Part shown: positions 21,585 to 32,840 of the stretch, one piece after another | Numbering within the stretch: position 1 is the first letter of the stretch | How the letters are laid out: the number at the start of each line of letters is the position of its first letter | Source: Clitoria ternatea | Taxonomy: Eukaryota > Streptophyta > Magnoliopsida > Fabales > Fabaceae | DNA: 64,000 bases | Assembly: GCA_037962975.1 (NCBI GenBank) | Contig: CM075672.1 | Coordinates: 56,056,501 to 56,120,500 of the forward strand | Direction: 5' to 3' | The notes under the pieces: model-generated | Told to the model about the DNA's origin: nothing | Seen by the model: only the letters and a program-made list of their open reading frames with translations | The model's database searches: none | Position numbers and translations under genes: made by a program

Positions 21585-21592
21585 ATAACCCG

Positions 21593-22785
21593 TATTTGTG
21601 GAAATTGTGTAATGATCAAGTGATTCGAAGATGCATTCCTAATCATGAGATAAAATCAGTTCTTCGATTCTGCCATGCTTCACTAGTTGGTGGACATTTC
21701 AGTCCACAAAGAACAGTTAGGAAGGTGTTGGACTCTAGTTTATACTGGCCCACCATTTTTAAGGATGCATGGAACATTTGTAACACCTGTGAGGAATGCC
21801 AAAGAGCTAGTAATGCTATCACATGGCGTCAACAGATGGCTCAACAACCTATGTTATTTTGTGAAGTATTTGATGTTTGGGGCATTGATTTTATGGGTCC
21901 ATTTCCTCCATCCTTTGGTTTTACTTACATTTTATTGGCTGTAGATTATGTTTCTAAATGGGTGGAAGCTAAAGCCACCAGGACTAATGATGCTCGAGTT
22001 GTTATGGATTTTGTTAGATCCTAAATTTTTTATAGGTTTGGCATCTTGAGAGCAATCATTAGTGATTAGGGAACACACTTCTGTAACAAGACCATGCAAG
22101 CTATGATCAAGAAGTATGGGGTTATTCATAGAGTCTCTACTCCATATCACCCCCAAACCAATGGACAAGTAGAAGTCTCTAACAGAGAAATCAAAAGAAT
22201 CCTGGAGAAGATAGTACAGCCTAACAGAAAGGATTGGAGCAGAAAATTGGATGATGCTCTTTGGGCACATAGAACAGCTTTTAAGGCACCTATAGGAATG
22301 TCTCCCTATAGAATTGTTTTTGGAAAGGCATGTCATCTTCCAATGGAGATTGAGCTAATGCTTATTGGGCTGTAAAAGCTTGTAACTTAGCATTTGATCA
22401 AGCAGGTGAGGAAAGAAAATTACAACTGAATGAGCTTGATGATATCCGTTTGACAGCTTATGAGAACTCAAAGTTCTATAAGGAGAAAACAAAGAAATTC
22501 CATGATAGCTCAATAGCTAGAAAAGAGTTTACTGCTGGACAGAAAGTGTTACTATTTAATTCTCAGATGAAACTAATGGCTGGAAAATTACGCTCCAAAT
22601 GGGAAGGACCTTTCATTGTCACTAATGTATTTCCCCATGGAGCTGTTGAAATAAAAAGTGAAAACTCCAATAAAAGCTTCAAGGTTAATGGACAACGCTT
22701 GAAGACATTTCATGAAAATCCTTCACTTGTAGATGTCATAATGAAGGAGTATGCTTTGGGGGAACCACTTCTTGATCCCTCTTGA
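21593..22785 (+). pseudogene. Integrase, Athila element B
   Basis: The zinc-binding domain (RFCHASLVGGHF...CNTCEECQ) precedes a D,D-35-E core: Asp at 21887-21889 (GIDFMGPF), Asp at 22064-22066 (ISD) directly followed by a TAG at 22067, and Glu at 22172-22174 (GQVEVSN). The second Asp and the Glu are separated by 35 residues, as required. Another stop is at 22021. A frameshift near 22375 precedes the C-terminal GPY/F module (LRSKWEGPFIVTNVFPHGAV, about 22590) that ends in GEPLLDPS at 22785. There is no chromodomain. The enzyme would insert the cDNA; here it is broken. Confidence 0.92.
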
Positions 22786-24156
22786 GGGAGTTTTCTTACC
22801 CATCTCCTTACCTTTTCATTCTATCGTCTATTTTGTATGCTCTGTCTTACATTGAGGATAATGTATGATTTAAGTGTGGGGGTGGGATTATTCTTGTATA
22901 ATATTGTATAATATTTTGTTATGTGTTGTTTTTTTTTGAGTGAATTTGTTTTTATGATTATTATTATTAAAAAAAATTTAAAAATAAAGGTTTTTGTGTG
23001 TGTTTTTGTTTAAAATGACATGTTTTATTGAAATTTTAAGGATATGCATGAGTAACAGGTAATTTCTTTCATGTTTGATATAAGGTTAATGATATGTTAT
23101 GATTTGAACTCAAGCATTTTTGGTATGTTGAGAATGACATGATAATTGAGAGACAATTATATATGATAGAATTATACCTTGTGAGATTTTTAAACCTTAA
23201 AAATTTGATGGATCACTTTATACCATCTAAATTCTTTCATGTATGATTTATTCCTGAATACTTACATCTCAATCTTTGTCTTATTTCTTGATCATACTTG
23301 AAACTCATATACATGTATTTGAAAGGACACAGGCATTTTGTTCAATTAAGCCACTAGCCATATAAGCTTACCATAAATAAATCATCTTTTGTTAGCCCCT
23401 TTGAGCCTATTTAACCATTTCTTTGTTACAGCTCAAATAAGCTATACACCTACTTAAAGAAGATGTTGGAGCTTTGGAATCAAGTCAAAATCAGGCATTC
23501 AAATAAGTGTGGAAGTGTGCTAAAAGGAGTCGCAACTCTTAGTTTAAGTATTATGCAATTACATAAAAAAACATTGAAATATATATATATATATATTAAA
23601 AAAAGAAAAAATGATGATATTGATAATTGCGACCAAACATGATTAAATGTTTTACCTCACTATTTGACGGTTAAATTAATTACTCCATCATTCTTTATGG
23701 CATATGAAACTAATTTCCAAATCTTTACCTTGGCCACATTACAACCCTAATAAGCCTTGTCGATCTATTCATGCATTTGCGTTGATTGTGGAATTGAGAA
23801 ATTTGCCAAATTTATGGGACTGTCTGTTTTTAGGAAATATTTTGAGTATATACACAAACCCAAAACACTTGAGAGTTGAGAGTATGTCTTGTGAGGTTCT
23901 GTCACTTATGATCTTCTTTTCAGTTTAATTTAATTCTCACATGCCTAAGTGTTTGGATGATTTTCATATATATCTTGATGCTTTGTATTTTGCATGATTG
24001 AATAACTCTTGTTTCTCTGTATATTCCTAAGATTTCATGACAAGCATGCCAATTCTGTGTGTTATTGTTTTCAACTTAATGTTTTCAATAAATTATGATA
24101 CTTGTTTTTATTCTGATTTTTGCCCAGGAGTGCAAAAGAATAAGTGTGGGAGTATT
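22786..24156 (+). other. Non-coding 3' region of element B (no env)
   Basis: No supported ORF. Purine-rich motifs: TTTAAGTGTGGGGGTGGGAT at about 22869-22888, just after pol, and AATAAGTGTGGGAG at about 24139-24152, directly before the 3' LTR (the likely PPT). An (AT)n run lies at 23578-23597. In related soybean Calypso elements this interval can hold an env-like gene; here it is short and empty. Confidence 0.75.
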
Positions 24157-25781
24157 TGATGATGCATGATTTATCCTTAATTCTTCACTTTAAATGTGTA
24201 TAATTTGCCATCACTTATTGTGTAATATATTGTATTTTAACACATTTTCATCATTTGAGCTTTATTTAATATTTGATTTTAAAATGAATTAAGGATTAAT
24301 TTTTAATAAAAATAATGAAATGTTGGTTTTTCTTATTTTGTAGTGTATGATTGAGCCTGCAATTGAAAATTACCACAGGTCAAACGGAAGAAGCCACGCC
24401 TCAAGAAATGGTCAAAATTGCAAAGAAAAGTACCAGAATAGGTCTGGGAATCGATTCACCAACTTGGGAATCGATTCCCATGTGAAATCATAGCTAGGAA
24501 TTGATTCATGCCTCATGGGAATCGATTCATACAGTTGGGAATCGATTCCCTGCCCCTAGGAATCGATTCATGAGTATTTGAAAACCTGGGAATTGATTCA
24601 TCTATGCAGGAATCGATTCATGTGCCTTGGGAATCGATTCCCACCCCTGAGGAATCGATTCATGTGATGAAATTGCCCAGTATTTGCCTAGATGAATCGA
24701 TTCACGCACTTTGAAGAATTGATTCATCAAGTGGAAAACAGCATGGAACACATTCATAAGTGGAAAAGCACTGAAGTATTAAATTGAAGTATTGGCCGAC
24801 ATTCTCCACCCAGTTAATAAAAAATGGCACGCTGTTTCTTTTTTTCTCCTATAAATAGCATGCCAAAATCTACCATTTCACACACCAGAACTTCATTCTT
24901 CTTCCTCTTCTCTGCTTCTACTTCTTCTTCCCTCGGTTCTTCATTCCGGGTTAGGTTCTTTTAATTTTTAGTTTGCTTTAATTATGGAGGGCTAAAACCC
25001 CTAGATTGATTTTCTTGGAGAATATTGTAATATAATTTTGAGGTTCTTGTTCTTAATATAGTATGCATTTATTATTGTTTATTTCTTCATAATCTTACTC
25101 TGCTTATTTAATTCCATTCTGTTTAATTAAATTTGTATGCTTAATTGGTTTAATTATTCAAATGGGATAAAATAAGATTTTAAATTAAAATGGATTAAGG
25201 AAATATGCATGCTTAATGAATATTTTCATAATCACTTTTAATAATTATGGTTTGCTTAATTCCATAATTTGAGAATAGATTATGTATGTAGGCAATATTC
25301 TTACATATACTCAATAATTCCTAGATTTTACAATCTTGACTCCTTTTGCTTAATTAGGATGCTTGATTAAAATATTCATTTTTGAATGAAAGTAAAGGAA
25401 TTATAAATTAAAAAAGATGCTTAGTTGATTAATTCAAATTGAGCTAAGAAATCAACAATGATGAAAGTATACAAATTATCTTTAGTGAACCATGGATAAA
25501 TTTAATTACAATACTCCAAGAAAATCAATCGCTTGTTATTTATTGTTTCAAATCTTATATTTAATTTGTTTTGATTTTAATTGTGACAACCAATCAATCA
25601 AACCCCCCCAATTGTATTTGTATGTTTATTGAATTTCTGTTTGTAAAAATTAATTTTAAACTTGATTTTCCTAAATTTTTGTGTTGTTCCTTGAGAGAAC
25701 GACCTAGGTTGACACCTTAGTACTACATTAATTAATTTTAATGTACTAATTTGACAGAACCACGACTGTAATCACACGTCA
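24157..25781 (+). mobile_element. Element B, 3' LTR
   Basis: 1625 bp, TGATGATGCATG to CACACGTCA, followed by atacc (25782-25786). It repeats the 5' LTR with scattered substitutions. The palindrome array at 24444-24730 has some units that have lost symmetry (GGAATTGATTCA) relative to the 5' copy, and the TATA box is at 24850. Confidence 0.95.
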
Positions 25782-25786
25782 ATACC

Positions 25787-26494
25787 TTACAAATAACCCA
25801 TGAAGGTACTAGCGATGTTAAGGATTCTAAGATTAGCACCTTAACTAGCCAATATGAAAGTTTTAGAATGAACTCTAATGAATCTATTCTAGAAATTCAA
25901 AAGAGATTTACTTTGATCATTAATCATCTTATTACTCTTGGTAAATCTTACACTAACAAGGAGCTTATCCACAAAGTTCTAAAAAGTCTTACTAAAGAAT
26001 GGCAGCATCTTGTTACGGCCATCAAGCAATCTCCCAACATAAATGATATGTCCCTTGCTACATTGTTTGGGAAATTACAAGAACAAGAACAAGAGCTAAA
26101 AGATTTAAAACATGCGGAGGAAGAAGAAAAAGGCTCAAAGAAGAAAGGACTAGCTCTCAAAGCCACCTCAATTGATGAAGATGAATCCGAGAGTGATCTT
26201 GATGAGGACGATGGGTTAGGCCTATTCGTGAAACGCTTTAGGAAACTTATGAAGAGCAAACGTTTACAAAGAAGTTTCAAATCTCAAGGTAACAAACTGA
26301 TTCTCAAAGAAAATTCTTCTTCACCTTCTTTCTTTGAATATGGAAAGGAAGGACACTTCAAGATAGATTGTCCAAACCTAAAGAAGAAAAACAAAGATAG
26401 AAAGGGAAAGAGAAGAGCATATATCGCATGGGATGAAAACGAGATAAGTAGCTCGGACGAGTCGAAAAATGAAGAAGCAAACCTTTGCCTCATG
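25787..26494 (+). pseudogene. Sirevirus gag, second part (split by Tekay T1)
   Basis: Continues the gag from 14952. Features: YESFRMNSNESILEIQKRF, LGKSYTNKELIHKVLKSL, the Glu/Lys-rich coiled segment LFGKLQEQEQELKDLKHAEE, an acidic stretch, then a zinc knuckle that has lost its first two cysteines (FFEYGKEGHFKIDC in place of CFECGK-type, near 26330-26375). It ends in EEANLCLM at 26494, where T1 begins. The long coiled-coil Gag extension is a SIRE/Maximus feature. The duplication tcatg flanks T1. Confidence 0.9.
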
Positions 26495-26667
26495 TGTAAC
26501 ATCCCAATTTTAAAGTTAAATGTCAAATGAAAAAAAAAATAAACTATTAAGGTTTTGATTTCAAAGTGAGAAGTTAATTGATAATCATAATCGGATTAAC
26601 TTAAGGAATAATGACAATTTAATTAAGGAATAGTTGGTGAAAGATGGCTGTTTGTGATTGGCGAGTT

Positions 26668-26691
26668 ACGTGAGTGGGCTACGACTCACGT
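26668..26691. promoter_or_regulatory. ACGT-core dyad upstream of the T1 TATA box
   Basis: ACGTGAGT at 26668-26675 and ACTCACGT at 26684-26691, perfect 8-bp inverted arms around an 8-bp loop, 30 bases before the TATA stretch. The 3' LTR keeps it at 34167-34190 despite a loop change. T2 has a related dyad (61091-61115). ACGT-core sites bind bZIP-type factors in plants; function here is inference. Confidence 0.7.
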
Positions 26692-26721
26692 TCTCCCATC
26701 CCACTTCCTTCTCTTCGCATG

Positions 26722-26732
26722 CATATATATAC
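26722..26732 (+). promoter_or_regulatory. TATA box of T1 5' LTR
   Basis: CATATATATAC, within 240 bp of the LTR start, followed by a long C/T-rich leader. The 3' LTR has the same at 34221-34231. This places most of the 2.7-kb LTR, including the palindromes, downstream of the start site. Confidence 0.7.
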
Positions 26733-28867
26733 CCTGTATCACCGTGGATACTCGTTCTTCTCCACTGCTGCATCCTCTCTTTTCTTCTTCCTTGTTTTTA
26801 TCCTCTTTTCCCTTCCCCTGTTTTGCTCTTCGTTTCTGGAGAACGCAACGGCGGTGCCGAAGGAAGGTCAGAGTCCCCTTCAACTGGTGGAAGACGACCA
26901 TTGAAGCAGAGGAAGAACAACTTCTCATCCCCGAGCCGATTTCAGAGTGTGACGGTTCGAAGGAGACCTGGACGAGTCGGATAGAGCGTCAGACCGAACA
27001 TTGAGAGCAGGAGAGCTACTTGAGTTCCTTTCCGTAGGTAGGGGGTGCTTGCATGTCAAATGCATGGTCCACGAACGGTACCGGATGAATGTATTGCTTT
27101 AAGTGTGTGCATGTGTTTGTGGCGATTGAATAATATGCATGATTGTTGATTTTGGATCCTGTGTGTAAGATAGTAGTTGTACAATAATTGCATGTGATCC
27201 AGATGATGGTAATGTAGTCTGTTAGCCTTGTTAAAGACGAATGAAATGCATGGTCCTATCTCTGTTAATACTGTGAGAACATGAACGTGTGATTGTTGGT
27301 TGATTTGTCAGACGATATTACCTTGACTGTCCGATTGCTATGCATGTTGTTATGGCTGGCAAAGTATATGTAACGACTGTGTTGAATCTGTTTCTACTAT
27401 GATGGTTGCGAAAGAGGTATCAGTTGAGTAATGATGCTTGCTGGTAAATGCATTAGCTGCATGTGTAAGAATGGGGTGACCCGTGGAAGGTCTAGAGCCC
27501 CGAGGGAATGGCTTCCAGTTACAGTCCTTGGCTAGATCTTGTGAGAGCTCGTGGTAGCCGTAGGAGCTAGAGATGAGTCTAAAGACGTCAATGGGAGACC
27601 GGTACCACACGGGAAGAGCTGATGGACGAGTGGCCAGTAAGAGGGAAACTGTAACTGAAAGTCATTACTTAAGTCGGATCCGCAGGCATGCATGTAGATA
27701 TGATGCTGATTAAGATAGTACGCATAGCATGTGTTGAGTATTATGGATGACTTCCTAATGTGTGGATGCATGTGTACGTGTGAATAGAGATGATCTTTAT
27801 GTAGTATGTATGTTATAGATATCATTCTGATTTGCATGGTCTTAGTTTAACCTGAATACGACTGAGTGAAAGTAAGTATGCGTACTGACACTGATACTGA
27901 GTCTTTGATTGTCATTTTGCATGTGAAAGCTCACCCCTATAGTGGTTACATTTTTCAGTGAATATCCCTCGGAATGAAGGATGAAGAAGAGGCCGAGTGC
28001 AGAGCAGAGAAACCGAGCACTATGGAATATATGTGTATATGTAAATGCTGTGTATAAGGTCTTGTTAAGCCTTGGCCGGCTCGTATTTTGATTTTAGTCC
28101 TTATATCTGAACTTGAACACTTTCGGGTAGTGAAAACATGCTAATGCGTTGTAATATTTAATACGTCCCTATATATGTATGTTGTGTGTTGTTCTATCCT
28201 GTAGGTGATGTCCGAGTGGTAAATATGGGTGTATAAGTATACCTTCCGAGTGTAGGAGATCAGTGTGACTATGGGTAGAAGCGGAGTTAAGTCATTGTTG
28301 GAGGAAAGCGAGATAATAAGTCATTCCGAGTGATGAGAGGTTGAATAATCCGAGCGATTGAGGTCGCATAGCCTAGAGTAGGAGTTGGTTCGAATCCCGT
28401 GAGTAACAATTATGAAATTTCATGAGTAGAGGAAAATCAACGATTTCTGAGTGAGAATCCGCCGAGTGAGCCGTTCACCGACCAAGGAACGACACCTAAG
28501 ACTCTAAGTGGACCCATTGTAATAGATTAGCAAGTAGCTAAAGAACTCGAGTGAGTCCTGGCTTAGTAGGAAAATTAGAGTAGAAAATAATATGGTTACA
28601 GAATGAAAAGTAAGTAGAATACCCCGAGTGGCGTAATAGACATGGGAGTTATTCCGAGTGAGGAGTCTTCATAGATTCCGAGTGAGTGACTTGGAAATCA
28701 TTTTTGGGTTGCCAATGTATATGTAAATCGATCGAGTGGAGCCAGGGAGTGGGAATGCTGCCTAAATAGAACCGGTACGTATTAAGGGGAATCTGAGTGG
28801 GTTAAGAAGTGGATCTCCACAAGTGAACCGTACGCTAAAACCGAGTGGAATGGCAGGATGCCGAGTG

Positions 28868-29045
28868 AACTTCCCACTCCAGTGAGCAAGGTGCTCGCTC
28901 CAGCGAGTGTGTTTCAGGAAGACTCTTGTGTGAGTATCGCTTAGGCGAATCGTCCCTCGCCCGAGCTACTTGAGCTATTTCGCCCAAGTGTGTGGGATCA
29001 CGCTGAAGCGAGTGGACGTTGTTTGTGGGATTCGCCCAGGCGATA
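28868..29045. repeat. CGCTYRAGCG-type palindromes near the end of the T1 5' LTR
   Basis: Short dyads such as CACTCCAGTGAG, CTCGCTCCAGCGAG, TCGCTTAGGCGA, CGCCCAAGTGTG and ACGCTGAAGCG, then TCGCCCAGGCGA. Copies in the 3' LTR (36366-36545) are more symmetric (CACTCCAGCGAG, CGCCCAAGCGTG), suggesting decay in the 5' copy. The same kind of array is present in every other Tekay-type LTR here. Confidence 0.85.
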
Positions 29046-29241
29046 ATGGGTTTCGCTGAACTGAATGGATCGGTCAAGCCTTGTTCCTTCCACTGACTGC
29101 CATGCGTATGAATGTTCTTTCATTTTTTTTTCCTTGCCTTCCTCTTCTTTTCTATACCGAGTGACCAGTGGTTGTTTTTATGAAAATTTCCTTCCCTGGT
29201 TTTGGGTTTATTTATTTATTAAAAATTAGGGTGTTACATTT

Positions 29242-29253
29242 TGGTATCAGAGC
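29242..29253 (+). other. T1 primer-binding site (tRNA-Met)
   Basis: TGGTATCAGAGC followed by AGACCG, three bases inside the LTR end at 29238. This is the usual initiator-tRNA primer of chromoviruses. Confidence 0.95.
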
Positions 29254-29525
29254 AGACCGAAAGGTCCAAGGCCAAGGTATGCTTACCGAGTGTGAGCGGT
29301 TGTGTGCTTTCTGATCGAATGATCATTATTATTGTGATATTGTTGAACCTGATTGATGCTATGATATTGAATTGTGGATAGGAGGTTATTCCCCTGGTCC
29401 GATTGATTGTGTAACATATAGGAATGGCATAATGTGCTAAGTTACTAAATATTAGACTGAGATGCGATCGGTAGTAAGTGGCTCGGTATGCTTATCCTTG
29501 AAGGGTGTTAATTTCAGGATAAGGG

Positions 29526-30539
29526 ATGAGGCATCGCCAAAGCATGGAGGCTATAGCCACAGCATTCCAACGCTTTGCGGACGTGTTCGAGAGGCAGGGC
29601 CAGACTCGAGCTGAGGATGGCCACGTGCTGGACCGCTTCCTGAAGAGGAAGCCGAGTGAATTTCAGGGAGGACGGAACCCTGAGGCAGCTTTTAAATGGA
29701 CTCAGGAACTGGAGAGGATTTTTGGGGGTCTTCGCTGTACCGAGGCCCAAAAGGTAGAGTGTGCAGTGTATATGCTACGAGACGAGGCGGAAAACTGGTG
29801 GAAGATAGCCAGAAACCGATTTCCGGAGGATGATGCTCAGCTGACTTGGAATGATTTCAAGACATGCTTCTTAGAGAAGTACTTTCCCGACACAGTAAGG
29901 AGTCGGAAGGAGTTGGAGTTTATGGAGCTAAAGCAGGGCTCCATGACTGTGGAAGAGTACGCGACTAGATTTGAGGAGTTGTGCCTATTCTACCCACCTT
30001 TCCAACAACCAGGGACGGAGAGCTCCAAGTGCCTTAAATTTGAAAATAGATTGAGATCAGATATTAAGAGAGCCTGCAGATATCAAGAGATCAGGAGTTT
30101 CCCTGCATTGGTGAACAAATGTAGAATATTTGAAGAAGATGACAACGCCCACTCGGGCCAGAGCGGCAGAACCAACCAGTACTTGAGGCCTCAGCAGTCA
30201 CGGTTCAAGAGGCCAGGAAATGTGGGAAGAAATAGACCCTTTACCAGATATCAAGATTGTAGTAACCAAGGGAGACAGATGAGTGGACGACCAAAATATG
30301 GCAAGTGTTTTAAGTGCGGTGGTGACCACTTTGCTCAGAATTGCAATAGTACAGAGGTTAAGTGCTTTCATTGCCAGGAGAAGGGGCACATTCGCCCCGA
30401 CTGCCCCCAACTTCGTCAAGCAAACCCCAATGCACGTCATGGAGGTTTCCAAGAGAGAAACCAAGGGAACGATAACCAAGGACCGAGCGGCAGAGGTAGC
30501 AGAGCCAGAGGGAATATGATGTTTGCCCCAAATAACTAG
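29526..30539 (+). pseudogene. gag of Tekay T1
   Basis: ATG at 29526; 337 codons to a TAG at 30537. Capsid features: FLKRKPSEFQGGRNPEAAF, VYMLRDEAENWWKIARNR, CFLEKYFPDTVRSRKELEFM, LKQGSMTVEEYATRFEEL. Two zinc knuckles follow at residues 261-273 (CFKCGGDHFAQNC, one residue short of the usual spacing, as in T2) and 280-293 (CFHCQEKGHIRPDC, standard). The same frame continues past the TAG into the protease. T2 reads CGA at the aligned codon, so the stop is a defect of this copy rather than a programmed gag-pol boundary. The N-terminal half is otherwise intact. Confidence 0.93.
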
Positions 30540-30977
30540 AAGAGAGACATCGATCAACCAACAGTTGGAAGAGTTTACACAATCAATGCGGAAGATGCTG
30601 CACAGGCAAATGACTTGGTACAGAGTAAGTGCGTACTCGGTAAATATACACTTAATGTAATTTTTGATTCTGGAGCCACCCACTCCTCCGTAGCTGATGA
30701 GTGTGTGAGACGACTGCAATTACCGACTGTGGATATGGATCAGACTTTGGAAGTAACCAACCCGATTGGCCCTAAGATGTTGACATCAACAATGTGTAAG
30801 GGTGTAACGTTTGTATTGGACGATCGAAGTTTTACCTTCGATCTTGTGTGTGTGCCTCTGAAAGGCCTTGATATCGTGCTCGGTATAGATTGGCTTTCAG
30901 CCAACAAGGTGTTAGTGGATTGTAGAAACCGAAGGATAATCTTCCCAAGGCAGCACAATAAGGACGACACGACATAA
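30540..30977 (+). pseudogene. Aspartic protease of Tekay T1
   Basis: In frame with gag. The active site IFDSGATHS is intact at about 30660-30690, and the second conserved strand DIVLGIDWLSANKVLVDC is at about 30869-30922. A TAA at 30975 replaces CAA (T2 keeps Gln at this site). It would process the Gag-Pol polyprotein. Confidence 0.9.
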
Positions 30978-32123
30978 GGTATAGCTCAACTGTTTATGAT
31001 GCTTTGTTTAACCGAGGGTGAAAGTAAAACCCGAGTGAACGAAATTCCGACTGTCTGTGAATTCCCAGAAGTGTTTCCCGAGGACGTACCGAGTGTCCCT
31101 CCTAATAGAGAAGTTGAATTCTCTATAGACTTGATTCCTGGAGCCGAGCCAGTCTCCAGTGCACCTTATAGAATGTCCCTAACTGAATTGGCCGAGCTGA
31201 AGAAGCAAGTGGATGAGTTACTTGGAAAACAATTCATTAGACCGAGCGTATCACCATGGGGCGCACCTGTGTTGCTTGTTAAGAAGAAGGATGGCAGCAT
31301 GAGACTTTGTATAGATTACCGACAGCTAAACAAACTCACGATTAAGAACCGATACCCATTGCCCCAAATTGATGACTTGATCGACCAACTGCGTGGAGCC
31401 TCAGTCTTCTCGAAAATCGACCTACGATCGGGATACCACCAAATCCGAGTGAAGGACTCGGATATCCCAAAGACTGCCTTTAGGACTCGGTATGGACACT
31501 ACGAGTATGTAGTGATGTCGTTCGGTGTAACAAACGCCCCTGCCGTCTTCATGAATTACATGAACAGCATATTCCACCCATATCTAGACCGATTTGTAGT
31601 AATCTTCATCGATGATATCTTGGTCTACTCCAAGACTCCTGAGGAGCATGAAGGACACCTCCGAGCGGTACTTTAAGTGTTAAGGGAGAAGCAGCTGTTC
31701 GCGAAGCTTTCAAAGTGCGATTTTTGTATGGATAAAATCCATTTCCTCGGACATGTGATTTCCGAGGAAGGTGTCTCGGTGGACCCTTCAAAGGTGACAG
31801 CTATAATGGCATGGGAGAGACCCAAGTCGGTCTCGGAGGTAAGGAGCTTTATGGTCCTGGTAGGTTATTATAGAAGATTCATTGAGGGTTTTTCCAAATT
31901 GGCCTTGCCACTAACTAAGTTGACTCGAAAAAACATTCCCTTCGTGTGGAGTTCCGAATGCGAGAGCAGTTTCCGAGGACTGAAAGACAAGTTGATGACT
32001 GCCCCGGTGTTGGCATTACCTGACTTGCAAAAGAGCTTCGTGGTTTATTGTGATGCATCAGGACTTGGATTAGGATGCGTGCTAATGCAGAAAGACCGGG
32101 TGATAGCGTATGCCTCTCGGTAA
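30978..32123 (+). pseudogene. Reverse transcriptase and start of RNase H, Tekay T1
   Basis: FSIDLIPGAEPVSSAPYRMS, KKKDGSMRLCIDYRQLNKLT, SKIDLRSGYHQIRV and the catalytic box FIDDILVYSKT with Asp-Asp at 31611-31616, all intact in sequence. A TAA at 31674 (CAA in T2) cuts the connection domain. The RNase H begins with FVVYCDASGLGLGCVLMQ before a TAA at 32121 (again CAA in T2). All domains share one frame. Confidence 0.93.
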
Positions 32124-32840
32124 TTGAGACCTCATGAGCAGCATTATCCGACCCACGACTTGGAATTGGCAGCGGTGGTGTTCGCGTTAAAAATCTAGAG
32201 GCATTATTTGTTCGGGTCCAGATTTGAAGTGTACAGTGATTACAAGAGCCTCAAATACTTATTCGACCAAAAGGAACTGAACATGAGGCAGAGAAGATGG
32301 ATGGAATTTTTAAAAGATTATGATTTCGAGCTAAAGTACCATCCAGGTAAGGCAAACGTTGTTGCCGACACGTTGAGTCAGAAATCCCTTCATGTAGCAG
32401 TGATGATGGTGAAGGAGGTAGAGCTACTGGAACAGTTCCGAGACATGAACTTACATGTTGACACCCCCTCCTCTCGAAAATTAATGATCGGAACACTGAG
32501 GATTGCCAATGAATTCCTGAAATCCGTGTACGAGCAACAGCAGTCAGATCCCTGCTTGGCTGAGATGAGGGAGACTCAGGTCAAAGGTAAGGATTTGTCC
32601 TTGACCGAGGGGTCAGATGGAATTTTCCGAGTAAGAAATAGAATATACGTGCCGAGTGGAGGAGAATTAAGAAGAATGGTGCTTGATGAAGCTCACAAAA
32701 GCTTGCTAAGTATCCACCCGGGTGCCATAAAGATGTACCATGACCTGAGAACCCAGTTCTGGTGGCCCGGATTAAAAAGGAACGTGGCAGAATATGTGGC
32801 TCGGTGCATCACCTGTCAGAAGTCGAAAGTGGAGCACTAG
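32124..32840 (+). pseudogene. RNase H remainder and integrase zinc-binding domain, Tekay T1
   Basis: HDLELAAVVFAL and VYSDYKSLKYLF carry RNase H acidic residues. A TAG at 32196 replaces TGG. The HHCC zinc domain is complete: DEAHKSLLSIHPG, then CITCQKSK, before a TAG at 32838 (CAG in T2). Confidence 0.9.

Larger units (their letters stand above)
21093..21587 (-). mobile_element. Cassandra-type insertion with 5S rRNA-derived sequence (TRIM solo LTR)
   Basis: A 495-bp non-coding insertion in the Athila RNase H-integrase linker, bounded by the 5-bp duplication acccg (21088-21092, 21588-21592). It starts TGTAACGCCCTGG and ends GGATGTCATA, so the termini are TG...TA with 10 of 14 bases inverted-complementary. 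The minus strand between about 21185 and 21295 matches plant 5S rRNA, including the box C and box A regions. 5S-bearing LTRs define Cassandra terminal-repeat retrotransposons in miniature. Only one LTR-like unit is seen, with a 92-bp internal duplication. Strand is given by the 5S sequence. Confidence 0.85.
14953..25781 (+). mobile_element. Athila-lineage (Calypso-like) Ty3/gypsy element B, complete with both LTRs
   Basis: Boundaries are exact: TG at 14953, CA at 25781, flanked by the 5-bp TSD atacc (14948-14952 and 25782-25786). LTRs are 1637 and 1625 bp, and the internal region is about 7.07 kb after removing a 500-bp Cassandra-like insertion. Order: LTR, PBS, gag, protease, RT, RNase H, integrase, 1.3-kb non-coding tail, PPT, LTR. 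There is no env-like ORF. It sits in the Sirevirus gag in the same orientation. Coding is interrupted by at least ten frameshifts or stops. Confidence 0.97.
26495..29238 (+). mobile_element. T1 5' LTR
   Basis: Layout: a dyad ACGTGAGT/ACTCACGT (26668-26691), TATA (26722-26732), pyrimidine-rich leader (26757-26835), a G/C-rich stretch, a conserved TCACCCC...TTTTTCAGTG block (27929-27976), a 'ccttggccggctcg' block (28070), many GAGTG words from about 28200 onward, and CGCTT/AGCG palindromes (28868-29045) near the 3' end. No gene: the long open stretches near 26650-27000 lack an ATG-started reading frame that makes sense. Confidence 0.95.

Noticed and set aside
23578..23597. (AT)n at 23578, (AAT)n at 45197 and (TA)n at 62444 as regulatory signals
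   Set aside because: Ordinary short microsatellites with no supporting context.
26654..27004. Long open stretch at the start of the T1 LTR, repeated at 34147-34503 and related to 60715-61047 on the minus strand of T2, with a hydrophobic segment like a signal peptide
   Set aside because: The frames have no proper ATG (they begin at GTG or TTG), overlap the TATA box, and the hydrophobic part is a by-product of the C/T-rich leader. The likeness between T1 and T2 is explained by LTR homology.
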